In this document: positions 1 through 6,542 of the stretch, one piece after another
Numbering within the stretch: position 1 is the first letter of the stretch
Layout: the number at the start of each line of letters is the position of its first letter
Position numbers and translations under genes: made by a program
Notes under the pieces: model-generated
The model's input: the letters and a program-made list of their open reading frames with translations, nothing else
Told to the model about the DNA's origin: nothing
Databases searched by the model: none
Assembly: GCA_900758845.1 (NCBI GenBank)
Contig: CAAESW010000070.1
Location: 1-12,459, forward strand
DNA from: an uncultured Collinsella sp.
GTDB lineage: Bacteria > Actinomycetota > Coriobacteriia > Coriobacteriales > Coriobacteriaceae
Length of the DNA: 12,459 bases
Reading direction: 5' to 3'

Positions 1-1649
1 CCGCCGATAACGGCAACGTTGCGCTCGCCGTCGTTGGCGATGGCCTGGGTGCGCAGCTTGGGCAGCACGGCGGTCATGGCCTCGCGGGCGGCCTTGAGCT
101 TGCTGGCGCGGATCTGGGCGCCCTCGGGCTCGTAGAACGCACGCTCGCAGGCACGGCCGCAGGGATGCGGGCAGATGGTGCCGGTAATGAACGGCAGGGC
201 GTTGCGCTCGATGATGATGTTGAGTGCGTCCTCGAAGCGGCCCTCGTCAACAGCCGCCAGGTAGGCGGGAATATCCTGCTGGATGGGGCAGCTCGTGCGG
301 CACGGCGTGGTAAAGCAGTCGGAAAGCGGGCTCTTGCCGGCGACCTTGCGGTCGGGCAGCGGACGCAGCGGCTTCTTGTAGAGTGGGTTGGTGAGCGAGT
401 CGGTCTGGATCGCGGTCACGGCGTCGAGAGAGACGCCCTCGAACGGCTTGCCGTCCAGGTCGGTAAACTCACCGGCCATCTGGCTAAAGCGCTCGTAGCC
501 ACCGGGCTTGAGCACGTCGGTCGCCAGGGTGACGGGCCAAATACCGGCGTCATACAGGGCGCGGATGTTGTAGACCGTGGCGCCGCCGGAGTAGCTGATG
601 CGCAGCTTGCCGTCAAACTGCTCGGTAATGCGACGGGCGGCCTCGATGGTCAGCGAGAACAGCGAACGGCCGGACATGTACATCTCGGTGGAGGGCAGCT
701 CGTTTCTCGTCACGTCGACGGGGAACGTGTTGGTCAGCTTGACGCCAAACTCCAGGCCGCGCTCGGCGCACAGAGCGATCAGGCGCTCGAACATAGGCAC
801 GGCGTCGGCCCACTGCAGGTCCTCGCGGAAGTGCGTGTCATCGAAGACGATGTAGTCAAAGCCCAGCTCGTTCAGACGCTGGCGGGCAAACTCATAGCCC
901 AGCAGCGTGGGGTTGCACTTGATGTAGGTGTTGAGGCCCTTCTCGGTAATCAGATAGGTCGCGATGCGCTCGATCTCCGCCGGCGGGCAGCCGTGCAGGG
1001 TAGACTCGGTGATGGAGTTGGAGATGCGTGCCGGGATGGACTCGACAAACGCGGCGTCGACATGCTCAAACTTGTCCAGGTTGGCGAGCGCCCATGCGCG
1101 GCACTCGTTCCAGACGTCAGAGCCGCTGGCGTCCTTCATGCCCTCAATGTACGCATCGACCTTGGGGCTCTTGATACCCTCCAGGTCATAGCCCACGGAC
1201 ATGTTAAAGACAAAGCCGTCCGGGCTACCCAGGCCGTACTCGCGAGCGATGAGGTGGCATGCGAACCATGCCTTCACGTACTCGGCAAAGGCCTGCGGAA
1301 CCTCGAGCTCGGTCGACCACTCGCAGTTGTAGCACTCGTCCTGCGCCACAATGCAGGGCTTGTTCACACACTTGGAGAGCTCCTCGCCGTCCATAACCTG
1401 AACGGTTTTGAGCTCAAAGAAGCGAGAACCGGCCACGTAGGATGCCACGATGTTCTGGGCAAGCTGCGTGTTGGGGCCGGCGGCCGGGCCAAACGGAGTC
1501 TCGATGCGCTCGTCAAAAATGGGAAGCGCGCCCTTCTGGTTGGTCGTGACCATCTTGCGCACGCCAAAGACGGCGCCCTGAGTCTTGTGCTCCTCGATGA
1601 TCCAGTTCATCAGCTGCGAAAACGGGATCGGCCTCATGATGTCGCTCAT
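1..1649 (-). CDS. ygfK: YgfK-type Fe-S flavoprotein oxidoreductase, N-terminal 549 residues (runs off left edge)
   Basis: Only the N-terminal 549 residues are inside the window; family members are about 1,000 residues. The start is the ATG at 1649, with GGAG about 7 nt upstream. Residues about 50-380 form a dihydroorotate-dehydrogenase-like barrel (TPFGPAAGPN near 51, LKTVQ near 80) with a Cys group at 94, 99, 106 and 109. Residues about 440-505 form the helical [4Fe-4S] domain found in dihydropyrimidine dehydrogenase and glutamate synthase small subunits, with Cys 445, 450, 454, 493, 497 and 501. The fragment ends at NVAVIG, the start of a nucleotide-binding Rossmann fold. The family is annotated as a putative selenate reductase subunit, but its genomic links to ssnA and xdhD, and reports on bacterial urate degradation, point to reductive purine catabolism. 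The exact reaction is not established. It is the third gene of the leftward permease-ssnA-ygfK series. The family call is secure; the function is inferred. Confidence 0.9.
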   Translation of the reverse strand, partial: MSDIMRPIPFSQLMNWIIEEHKTQGAVFGVRKMVTTNQKGALPIFDERIETPFGPAAGPNTQLAQNIVASYVAGSRFFELKTVQVMDGEELSKCVNKPCIVAQDECYNCEWSTELEVPQAFAEYVKAWFACHLIAREYGLGSPDGFVFNMSVGYDLEGIKSPKVDAYIEGMKDASGSDVWNECRAWALANLDKFEHVDAAFVESIPARISNSITESTLHGCPPAEIERIATYLITEKGLNTYIKCNPTLLGYEFARQRLNELGFDYIVFDDTHFREDLQWADAVPMFERLIALCAERGLEFGVKLTNTFPVDVTRNELPSTEMYMSGRSLFSLTIEAARRITEQFDGKLRISYSGGATVYNIRALYDAGIWPVTLATDVLKPGGYERFSQMAGEFTDLDGKPFEGVSLDAVTAIQTDSLTNPLYKKPLRPLPDRKVAGKSPLSDCFTTPCRTSCPIQQDIPAYLAAVDEGRFEDALNIIIERNALPFITGTICPHPCGRACERAFYEPEGAQIRASKLKAAREAMTAVLPKLRTQAIANDGERNVAVIG

Positions 1650-1798
1650 AATGAGCTCCTCTCTGTAACGCCCGACGAGACCGCGCGGCGGGCGCAAATA
1701 CGGTGTAGCGCTAGCACAGCGCCGGCGACCCCGCGGAGGTCGCCTATACGCGCGTCGAACGCGGCGAAACATCCGACGCGCGTGAATCTACTTGTGAA
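1650..1798 (-). other. Structured ssnA-ygfK intercistronic spacer
   Basis: This 149-nt gap follows the ssnA stop in the direction of transcription. It contains a perfect 10-bp inverted repeat (1748-1757 with 1774-1783, ACGCGCGTCG) and a 7-bp hairpin GGCGACC/GGTCGCC (1724-1730 with 1738-1744). There is also the short palindrome TAGCGCTA. None is followed by a U-run, so they do not look like intrinsic terminators. Stabilisation or processing of the polycistronic mRNA is a reasonable guess. Confidence 0.5.
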
Positions 1799-3154
1799 TT
1801 AGTAGGTGCGATCGTTGAGCGTGCTCCAGAGCTTCTTGGACTCGGCCATGGTCCACGCGTTGATCTTGTCCTCATCAATCCCAACGAACTCGCGATCCTT
1901 GTACAGGACGCGGCCGTTGATGATGGTGGTGCGGCAGTTTTTGCCCATCATGCCAAAGAGCATGTGGCCGTCGATGTTCTCCTCGCTCAGCGGCGTAAAG
2001 GGCTTGTAGTCCATGACGATGACGTCGGCGGCAGCGCCGGCCTCGAGCACACCGAGCTTGCGACCGAAGTACTTGCTCGCCATCTTGGCGTTGTTCTCGA
2101 ACAGCATGGTCATGGCCTCGCACCAGCCCACGTTGGGCATGGCGGCGTTGTGGCGCTGAATGATCAGGAAGACCTTAAGGCTCTCGAGCATATCGTGGGT
2201 GTAGGCATCGGTGCCCATGCACACGGGGATGCCGCGGCGGAAGAACTCGAGCACGGGGGCGCAGCCCACGGCGTTGCCCATATTGGATTCGGGGTTGTTG
2301 ACCAGCCAAGTGCCGGACTCCTTGACGATATCCATCTCGGCAGGCGTCACGTGGATGCAGTGGCCCAGCATGGTGTCGGGACCCAGCAGGTTGTGCTGCA
2401 GCAGGCGCTCGACGGGACTGATGCCACCGCGGTTGAGGCGGGAGTCCCACACGTCGTTCATGCCCTCGCACACATGGATGTGGAAGCCGGTCAGGCCGTT
2501 GTTGGCCTCGGCCATCTTATCCATGGTCTCGTCCGAAAGCGTAAAGGTAGCATGTCCGCCAAACATGGCGGCGATCATGTGGTTGTCGTTATCGCGACGC
2601 TCCTTGGCGGCCCACTGGGCAAATTCGGCGTTCTCGGCAATGGCCTGGTCGCACTTTTCCTGGCCGCGGCGATCGGAGACCTCGTAGCACAGGCACGAAC
2701 GCATGCCCAGCTCCTGAGCTGCATCCTTAATGGTAAAGAGGCTTCCCGGAATCTCGCAGAAGCTCGCATGGTGATCGAAGATCGTGGTGACGCCATCACG
2801 GATGGAGTCCAAAATCGTAGCATAGGCGCTGGCCTTGGTGCCGTCGAGCGTCAGGTTGTCGTCGATCTTCCACCACTGCTGCTCGAGATTCTCCAAGAAG
2901 TTGGTGGGGTTGCAGCCCTTAATGGCAAGGCCGCGGGCCAGACCCGAGTAGATGTGGGTGTGGCAGTTGATGAGTCCGGGCATGATGAGGTTGCCCTGGG
3001 CATCGACGTACTCGGCATCCGGGTACTTGGCCTTGAGCTCGCGCTCGGGGCCCACTTCGACTATCGTATCTCCGTCAATGGCGACCGCACCGTTTGGAAT
3101 AAACGGGGTCTGAGCGTTGCGGGTAAAGACGGAACCGTTAGCGACCAGAAGCAT
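1799..3154 (-). CDS. ssnA: SsnA, putative metal-dependent aminohydrolase of purine catabolism
   Basis: This 451-residue protein is close in length to enterobacterial SsnA. It has the layout of the ATZ/TRZ group of amidohydrolases: an N-terminal beta-sandwich segment, the metal motif HTH (65-67), HVCE (His227 as likely metal ligand, Glu230 as likely catalytic acid), GHCIH around 264-268, and GTD with metal-ligand Asp316. It should be a soluble cytoplasmic hydrolase acting on an amino or cyclic amide group of a purine-derived compound. The substrate is not proven for the family. The start is the ATG at 3154, with GGGAG 6 nt upstream. An in-frame ATG at 3172 would add six residues but has no convincing ribosome binding site. 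It sits between the permease and ygfK genes, and ssnA, ygfK and ygeX/ygeY/ygeW/hyuA/xdhD recur together in purine- and urate-degrading gut bacteria. Confidence 0.93.
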   Translation of the reverse strand: MLLVANGSVFTRNAQTPFIPNGAVAIDGDTIVEVGPERELKAKYPDAEYVDAQGNLIMPGLINCHTHIYSGLARGLAIKGCNPTNFLENLEQQWWKIDDNLTLDGTKASAYATILDSIRDGVTTIFDHHASFCEIPGSLFTIKDAAQELGMRSCLCYEVSDRRGQEKCDQAIAENAEFAQWAAKERRDNDNHMIAAMFGGHATFTLSDETMDKMAEANNGLTGFHIHVCEGMNDVWDSRLNRGGISPVERLLQHNLLGPDTMLGHCIHVTPAEMDIVKESGTWLVNNPESNMGNAVGCAPVLEFFRRGIPVCMGTDAYTHDMLESLKVFLIIQRHNAAMPNVGWCEAMTMLFENNAKMASKYFGRKLGVLEAGAAADVIVMDYKPFTPLSEENIDGHMLFGMMGKNCRTTIINGRVLYKDREFVGIDEDKINAWTMAESKKLWSTLNDRTY

Positions 3155-3349
3155 GGATGCTCCCTTCAACATCAGAGGCGGGGTTTGACACCTCTGACAT
3201 GGCGGAGTGCGAAGCGCCGGCCTACACCGGAAACGGGCCCTCTCCCGTCAACGCTTCACCAAAGGGACAAACCCTTTGAAGTGCGGCTTGGTGCCGCATG
3301 GCGTCGGCGGACGAGGCGATGCGTCCGCCGACGAATAGCACCGAATTGG
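3155..3349 (-). other. Hairpin-rich permease-ssnA intercistronic spacer
   Basis: This 195-nt gap lies between two same-direction genes and contains four inverted repeats in a row. In transcription order they are a perfect 12-bp stem (3302-3313 with 3322-3333, loop 8 nt), TGCGGC/GCCGCA (3282-3287 with 3293-3298), AAAGGG/CCCTTT (3261-3266 with 3272-3277) and TCAGAGG/CCTCTGA (3172-3178 with 3191-3197). The first lies 16 nt past the permease stop and lacks a U-run. The last ends just before the ssnA ribosome binding site. Likely roles are mRNA processing or setting different levels for permease and enzymes. Confidence 0.5.
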
Positions 3350-4744
3350 TTACTTCTTGCTCTCGGGCAAGACCAGATCCACGGCAGCGTCCTTGGCAGC
3401 ATCGATGTGCTGAGCCACGACCGGCGTCTGCGGAAGGATCAGGTTAAGGACAATGGCCATGATGGCGGTGGGGGTTACGGCATTGGAGCCGATGACGGTG
3501 GACACCCAGGCGGGCATACCCTCGCCGGCAAGGCAACCGCTGGCCATCCAGATACCCAGGCCAAAGACGACGGAGGTGCCGACGATGGTGGTAGTGCGCT
3601 GCGTGAGGCCCTCGCGGGTGAACATGCGCACGCCGTTCATGGTGATGGTGCCAAAGACGCCGACGGTCGCGCCGCCGATGACGGGCTGCGGGATAGCGGA
3701 AAGGACGGCAGAGAGCTGCGGGAACAGACCGGCGATGGCAAAGACGGCCGCAATGATCACAAAGACCCACTTGTTGACGACCTTGTTGGAGCAGATGATG
3801 CCCACGTTCTGGCCAAGGGCGCTGGTGGGAAGACCGCCCAGCAGACCGCCGACCATAGAGGTGAGGCCCTGGGACACGATAGCGCCGGAGAGCTCGCGCT
3901 CGGTGGGCATACGGTCGATGGAGCCCAGGCAGGCGGCGGAGACGTCACCGATAACCTGGATGGCAACCATGGGGAACACGACGGCGAGGGTAATGCAGAC
4001 CTCGGGATCAAACTCGAGCGCGTAGGGCATGAGCTTGGGAAGAGCGAAGACCTGAGCGGTGGCGACGCTGGAGAAGTCGATCATGCCAAAGGGGATGGAG
4101 ACGATCATGCCAACGATCATGCCAAAGAACACGGATCCCAGCTTGAGCGTGCCCTTGCCAAAGTTGGCGAGCGCAAAGACCACGGCGAAGGTGATAAGAG
4201 CGACGCACCAGGCCTGCGGGGTGCCCCACAGCGGCGTACCCATACCGCCGGCCATATACTTGACGGCCGTGGGATACAGCGAAACGCCGATGGAGAAGAT
4301 GACCGTACCGGTCACGACGGGCGGGAACAGCCACTTGATCTTGCTGTAGGCCAGACCAAAGAGGACCGCGACGGCGCCGCCGACGATCTCGCCACCCAGC
4401 AGCGCACCAAAGCTAAAGCCCGAGGCACCCATGGCCTGCAGGGCCGGCAGGAACGCGAACGAAACGCCCATGACGATGGGCAGGCCGCCGCCGATGCGAC
4501 GGAAGGGAGCGAAGGCCTGAAGGGCCGTGTCGATCGCCGAAAGAATGAGCGCGACCTGGATGATGTCGGTACTCTGCTGGCTATTAAAGCCGTAGACGCC
4601 GGCCATGATGACCGCCGGGGTAATGATGCCGGCAAACGATGCCAGTACGTGCTGAAGGGCACACGGGATCATTTCCTTAACGGGAGGCATGCCTTCGCGA
4701 GTGAACAGGGCTTCAGTGCCGTTCGTAACCGTCTCCTGGGTCAT
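3350..4744 (-). CDS. NCS2 (uracil-xanthine/urate) family nucleobase permease
   Basis: This 464-residue integral membrane protein is strongly hydrophobic throughout, with roughly 12-14 predicted transmembrane segments, as in the nucleobase-ascorbate transporter family. Near the N-terminus is the Gln-His pair of transmembrane helix 1 (Q31, H32). A substrate-site helix carries VIGD (D267). The family signature appears as QNVG (312-315), where many members have QNNG. It is expected to import a purine base such as xanthine or uric acid by cation symport. The uracil branch is less likely because ssnA and ygfK follow. The start is the ATG at 4744; the ribosome binding site is poor (a GGTGGT-like stretch). 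It is the first gene of the leftward operon and has a predicted promoter at 4832-4860. The family call is strong; choosing xanthine over urate needs a tree or an assay. Confidence 0.9.
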   Translation of the reverse strand: MTQETVTNGTEALFTREGMPPVKEMIPCALQHVLASFAGIITPAVIMAGVYGFNSQQSTDIIQVALILSAIDTALQAFAPFRRIGGGLPIVMGVSFAFLPALQAMGASGFSFGALLGGEIVGGAVAVLFGLAYSKIKWLFPPVVTGTVIFSIGVSLYPTAVKYMAGGMGTPLWGTPQAWCVALITFAVVFALANFGKGTLKLGSVFFGMIVGMIVSIPFGMIDFSSVATAQVFALPKLMPYALEFDPEVCITLAVVFPMVAIQVIGDVSAACLGSIDRMPTERELSGAIVSQGLTSMVGGLLGGLPTSALGQNVGIICSNKVVNKWVFVIIAAVFAIAGLFPQLSAVLSAIPQPVIGGATVGVFGTITMNGVRMFTREGLTQRTTTIVGTSVVFGLGIWMASGCLAGEGMPAWVSTVIGSNAVTPTAIMAIVLNLILPQTPVVAQHIDAAKDAAVDLVLPESKK

Positions 4745-4831
4745 TTGACCACCAATCCTCGAAGTAGTTGTTTTCGCATCTGACGCTCTATTGTGACGCA
4801 GTGCGGGGTTGAGGTTGTGCCTTCATTGCAT

Positions 4832-4860
4832 ATCGTATTAAAGATGATTCTCATTCTCAA
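4832..4860 (-). promoter_or_regulatory. Predicted sigma-70 promoter of the permease-ssnA-ygfK operon
   Basis: On the minus strand, TTGAGA (4855-4860; 5 of 6 to TTGACA) is followed after exactly 17 bp by TACGAT (4832-4837; 4 of 6 to TATAAT). This places transcription start near 4825 and gives a leader of about 80 nt. It lies in the AT-rich part of the divergent region. The prediction rests on consensus match alone. Confidence 0.5.
4840..4858 (-). promoter_or_regulatory. Fur-like box overlapping the permease promoter
   Basis: The minus strand reads GAGAATGAGAATCATCTTT, which matches the 19-bp enterobacterial Fur consensus GATAATGATAATCATTATC at 14 of 19 positions. It covers part of the predicted -35 and most of the spacer, the usual place for a repressing Fur site. 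The match is by eye; other metalloregulators of the same superfamily are possible. Confidence 0.45.
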
Positions 4861-5083
4861 TAATAATTTTTTGTTATCAGACTATTCTTCAGCTGAAATT
4901 ACGCATTTCCGCAGGTCAGGAAAGTGTCTGGTCAAAATAACATCTAACATTTCTTTTGGTCAACCGTTTACCGCTAAATTCCTACCGTTCGTCTGCATTA
5001 CGCAATGTACCTGCGGATATACGAGATGATGGGCAGCGTGTTACCATGAGAAAAAATTGTTATGAACATTTCCGATTTCACCC

Positions 5084-5090
5084 AAAGGAG
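5084..5090 (+). promoter_or_regulatory. Ribosome binding site fixing a GTG start of the PAS regulator
   Basis: AAAGGAG lies 6 nt before the GTG at 5097. The reading frame stays open upstream to an ATG at 4956, but no upstream start has a comparable site, and family similarity begins only after the GTG. Confidence 0.75.
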
Positions 5091-5096
5091 TTGCCC

Positions 5097-5753
5097 GTGA
5101 ACGAGACCGTACGTCGCTTTTTGCCGATGGTCGATTTTCTGGAGCAGATACTCGGCAAAAACAGCGAAATCGTGCTGCACGATTTCTCGGATCCCGACCA
5201 CGCCATCGTCGATATTCGCAACGGCATCGTGAGCGGCCGCAAGGTCGGCGGTCCCGCCACCGATCTGGCACTCAAGATCATGCACGACGCCAAGTATCGC
5301 GACCTGCCGTTTATTACGGGCTACGAGGGGCGCGGTGCCGGCGGCAAGACGTTGGAGTCAGCGACGTACTTTATCCGCGAGAATGATGAGATCGTCGGTA
5401 TGCTCTGCGTCAACACCGACCTCTCGACCGTGCGCTCCATCAACGCCATGGCGCAGCAGCTCATGGCGTGCTTCGACGCGGCGCCGACGCGCACGGAGCC
5501 CGCCCCTATCGAGGTCGAAAGCCTTTCGGAGTCTACACAGGAGCTCATCGACCGCAGCATTGCCGAGTTGCTGAGCGCGCGCGGGCTGGATGTAGCGTCG
5601 CTTGGTCAGAGCGACCGCGTGGACGTCATTCGCCACCTCAACGGTAACGGGGTGTTCATGCTCAAGGGCGCCGTGGCCTGCGCCGCCGCCGCGCTGGGCA
5701 TCTCTGAGCCCAGCGTCTACCGCTACCTGCAAAAAGTCCGCAAGGAAGGCTAA
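5097..5753 (+). CDS. YheO/DauR-family PAS-HTH transcriptional regulator
   Basis: This 218-residue protein has the two-part layout of the YheO family. An N-terminal PAS-like sensor (about 5-115) carries EIVLHDF (24-30), GGPATDLALK (51-60) and FIRENDEIVGMLCVN (92-106). A C-terminal helix-turn-helix (about 148-215) carries ALGISEPSVYRYLQ. DauR, the best-known relative, controls D-arginine use; most homologues have unknown ligands. Here the gene is divergent from a purine permease operon, which suggests it senses a purine or breakdown product and controls that operon. That is inference from position. Translation starts at GTG 5097 behind a strong AAAGGAG. The gene ends 47 nt before a strong bidirectional terminator shared with convergent ridA. 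The family call is strong; the regulated target is not shown. Confidence 0.88.
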   Translation: MNETVRRFLPMVDFLEQILGKNSEIVLHDFSDPDHAIVDIRNGIVSGRKVGGPATDLALKIMHDAKYRDLPFITGYEGRGAGGKTLESATYFIRENDEIVGMLCVNTDLSTVRSINAMAQQLMACFDAAPTRTEPAPIEVESLSESTQELIDRSIAELLSARGLDVASLGQSDRVDVIRHLNGNGVFMLKGAVACAAAALGISEPSVYRYLQKVRKEG

Positions 5754-5800
5754 CGAGCAAAATGGAGTGCGGCTCCACAAGCGATCCGTCACTTGATAAA

Positions 5801-5836
5801 AGACCCTGCAGCTCGCACGCGCTGCAGGGTCTTTTT
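5801..5836. terminator. Bidirectional intrinsic terminator between regulator and ridA
   Basis: A perfect 11-bp stem AGACCCTGCAG (5801-5811) pairs with CTGCAGGGTCT (5822-5832) around a 10-nt loop and runs into TTTTT on plus. On minus the same stem is followed by a U-run from the AAAA before it. It can therefore end both the plus-strand regulator and minus-strand ridA. Confidence 0.9.
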
Positions 5837-5865
5837 GCATGTCATGTTTAGTTGTGGCCAACGCC

Positions 5866-6243
5866 TTAGAGAGCGGCAACGACCTCGATCTCGACCAGAC
5901 CGCCAGCCGGAAGGGCGGCAACCTGGAAGGCGCTGCGCGCGGGGAACGGGGCCTCAAACTTGGAGGCGTAGATCTCGTTCACGGCGGCGAAGTCGGCGAT
6001 GTCGGCCAGGTAGACCGTAGTCTTGACGACATCGGCAAAGGTAGCGCCGGCAGCGGTCAGCAGGGCCTCGACGTTGGCGAGGGACTGCTTGGCCTGGGCC
6101 TCGACGCCCTCGGGCATCTTGCCGGTCGCGGGATCGATGCCCAGCTGGCCGGACAGGAACACCATGTTGCCGGCCTGGATACCGGGGGAATACGGGCCGA
6201 TGGCTGCGGGTGCGTTATCGGAAGACACGACGGTCTTGCTCAT
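5866..6243 (-). CDS. ridA: RidA family reactive intermediate deaminase
   Basis: This 125-residue protein is full length for the Rid/YjgF family. It hydrolyses 2-aminoacrylate and related enamine/imine intermediates released by pyridoxal-phosphate enzymes, giving 2-oxo acids and ammonia. Visible family marks are GPYSP (16-20), SGQLGIDP (31-38), PARSAFQV (101-108) with the key Arg103, and the C-terminal VEIEVVA (117-123) with Glu120. It should be a soluble homotrimer. The start is the ATG at 6243, with AAGGAG 6 nt upstream. An in-frame ATG further upstream at 6360 would add 39 residues not seen in the family. It converges on the PAS regulator of the purine module, separated by a shared terminator. 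A link to purine breakdown through 2,3-diaminopropionate ammonia-lyase is possible but inferred. Confidence 0.95.
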   Translation of the reverse strand: MSKTVVSSDNAPAAIGPYSPGIQAGNMVFLSGQLGIDPATGKMPEGVEAQAKQSLANVEALLTAAGATFADVVKTTVYLADIADFAAVNEIYASKFEAPFPARSAFQVAALPAGGLVEIEVVAAL

Positions 6244-6249
6244 GTTTTT

Positions 6250-6329
6250 CTCCTTACAATCAAATAGAGAGCGTGAGCGCGGTGTTCGCACCGGGAGGCA
6301 CAGTTCGGTCTGAACACCGCGCTTGATTG
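6250..6329 (-). promoter_or_regulatory. Structured 5' leader of ridA reaching the ribosome binding site
   Basis: Two nested helices can form in the ridA leader. The inner is a perfect inverted repeat of 11-12 bp (6276-6287 AGCGCGGTGTTC with 6312-6323) around a 24-nt loop. The outer is a 7-bp helix, CAATCAA (6257-6263) with TTGATTG (6323-6329). The outer strand ends 1 nt from the AAGGAG ribosome binding site (6250-6255 on minus). The shape could control translation, but no known riboswitch class was recognised. Confidence 0.4.
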
Positions 6330-6407
6330 GGATAGTACTCAAGGTTTCTGTTTGATGCAAGAATATTATCAGCTTGCGAGAATATTTTATCGCCCAACGG
6401 TTTCCCC

Positions 6408-6510
6408 GAACCGCTGAACGGTTCTCATGTGGAGCAGCCAGTCCAAGCTGCTGAAGACTTTGTCCTGCTTAGGCTGCGGGCGTCGCCCACCGCAGCGACG
6501 CCACTATACT
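6408..6510 (+). promoter_or_regulatory. Hairpin-rich promoter region upstream of the U32 gene
   Basis: The 299-nt divergent gap between ridA and the U32 gene contains three inverted repeats: GAACCG/CGGTTC (6408-6413 with 6419-6424), AGCAGC/GCTGCT (6433-6438 with 6447-6452) and GGCGTCGC/GCGACGCC (6479-6486 with 6495-6502). Right after the last is a -10-like TATACT (6505-6510), 32 nt before the start codon, with no recognisable -35. The last repeat covers the -35 position, so it could be an operator rather than an RNA hairpin. An AT-rich block at about 6360-6392 may hold the ridA promoter on minus. Confidence 0.35.
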
Positions 6511-6542
6511 TTTGAATATCTGAGCATTTTGAAAGGCAGGAT

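Larger units (their letters stand above)
4745..5096. promoter_or_regulatory. AT-rich divergent control region between permease and PAS regulator
   Basis: This 352-nt region has no gene of its own. Besides the permease promoter and Fur-like box it holds three copies of TGGTCAA: 4929-4935 and 4957-4963 on plus (28 bp apart), and 4745-4751 on minus, next to the permease start codon. These are weak candidates for sites of the adjacent regulator. A plus-strand pair TTGTTA (4871-4876) and TGAAAT (4894-4899), 17 bp apart, could serve the regulator gene, but each hexamer matches at only 4 of 6. Low AT-to-GC contrast with the genes is absent here: the stretch is clearly more AT-rich than both neighbours. 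Confidence 0.4.

Noticed and set aside
165..1802. Plus-strand open frame of 545 codons
   Set aside because: Antisense to ygfK, whose Cys motifs and family match are clear; no domain seen in the plus-strand product.
3302..3333. Intrinsic terminator after the permease
   Set aside because: The 12-bp stem is strong but has no U-run, and ssnA follows in the same direction, so it is better read as an intercistronic structure.
1964..4783. Plus-strand open frame of 939 codons
   Set aside because: It lies antisense to ssnA and the permease, both with clear families and ribosome binding sites. Its translation is low-complexity (Gly, Asp, His, Ala), as expected from the complement of GC-biased codons.
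4956..5096. Upstream extension of the PAS regulator from ATG 4956
   Set aside because: The extra 47 residues lack family similarity and a ribosome binding site, and would overlap the control region; GTG 5097 has AAAGGAG.
6244..6360. N-terminal extension of RidA from ATG 6360
   Set aside because: Adds 39 residues absent from the family and would run through the hairpin leader; ATG 6243 has AAGGAG.
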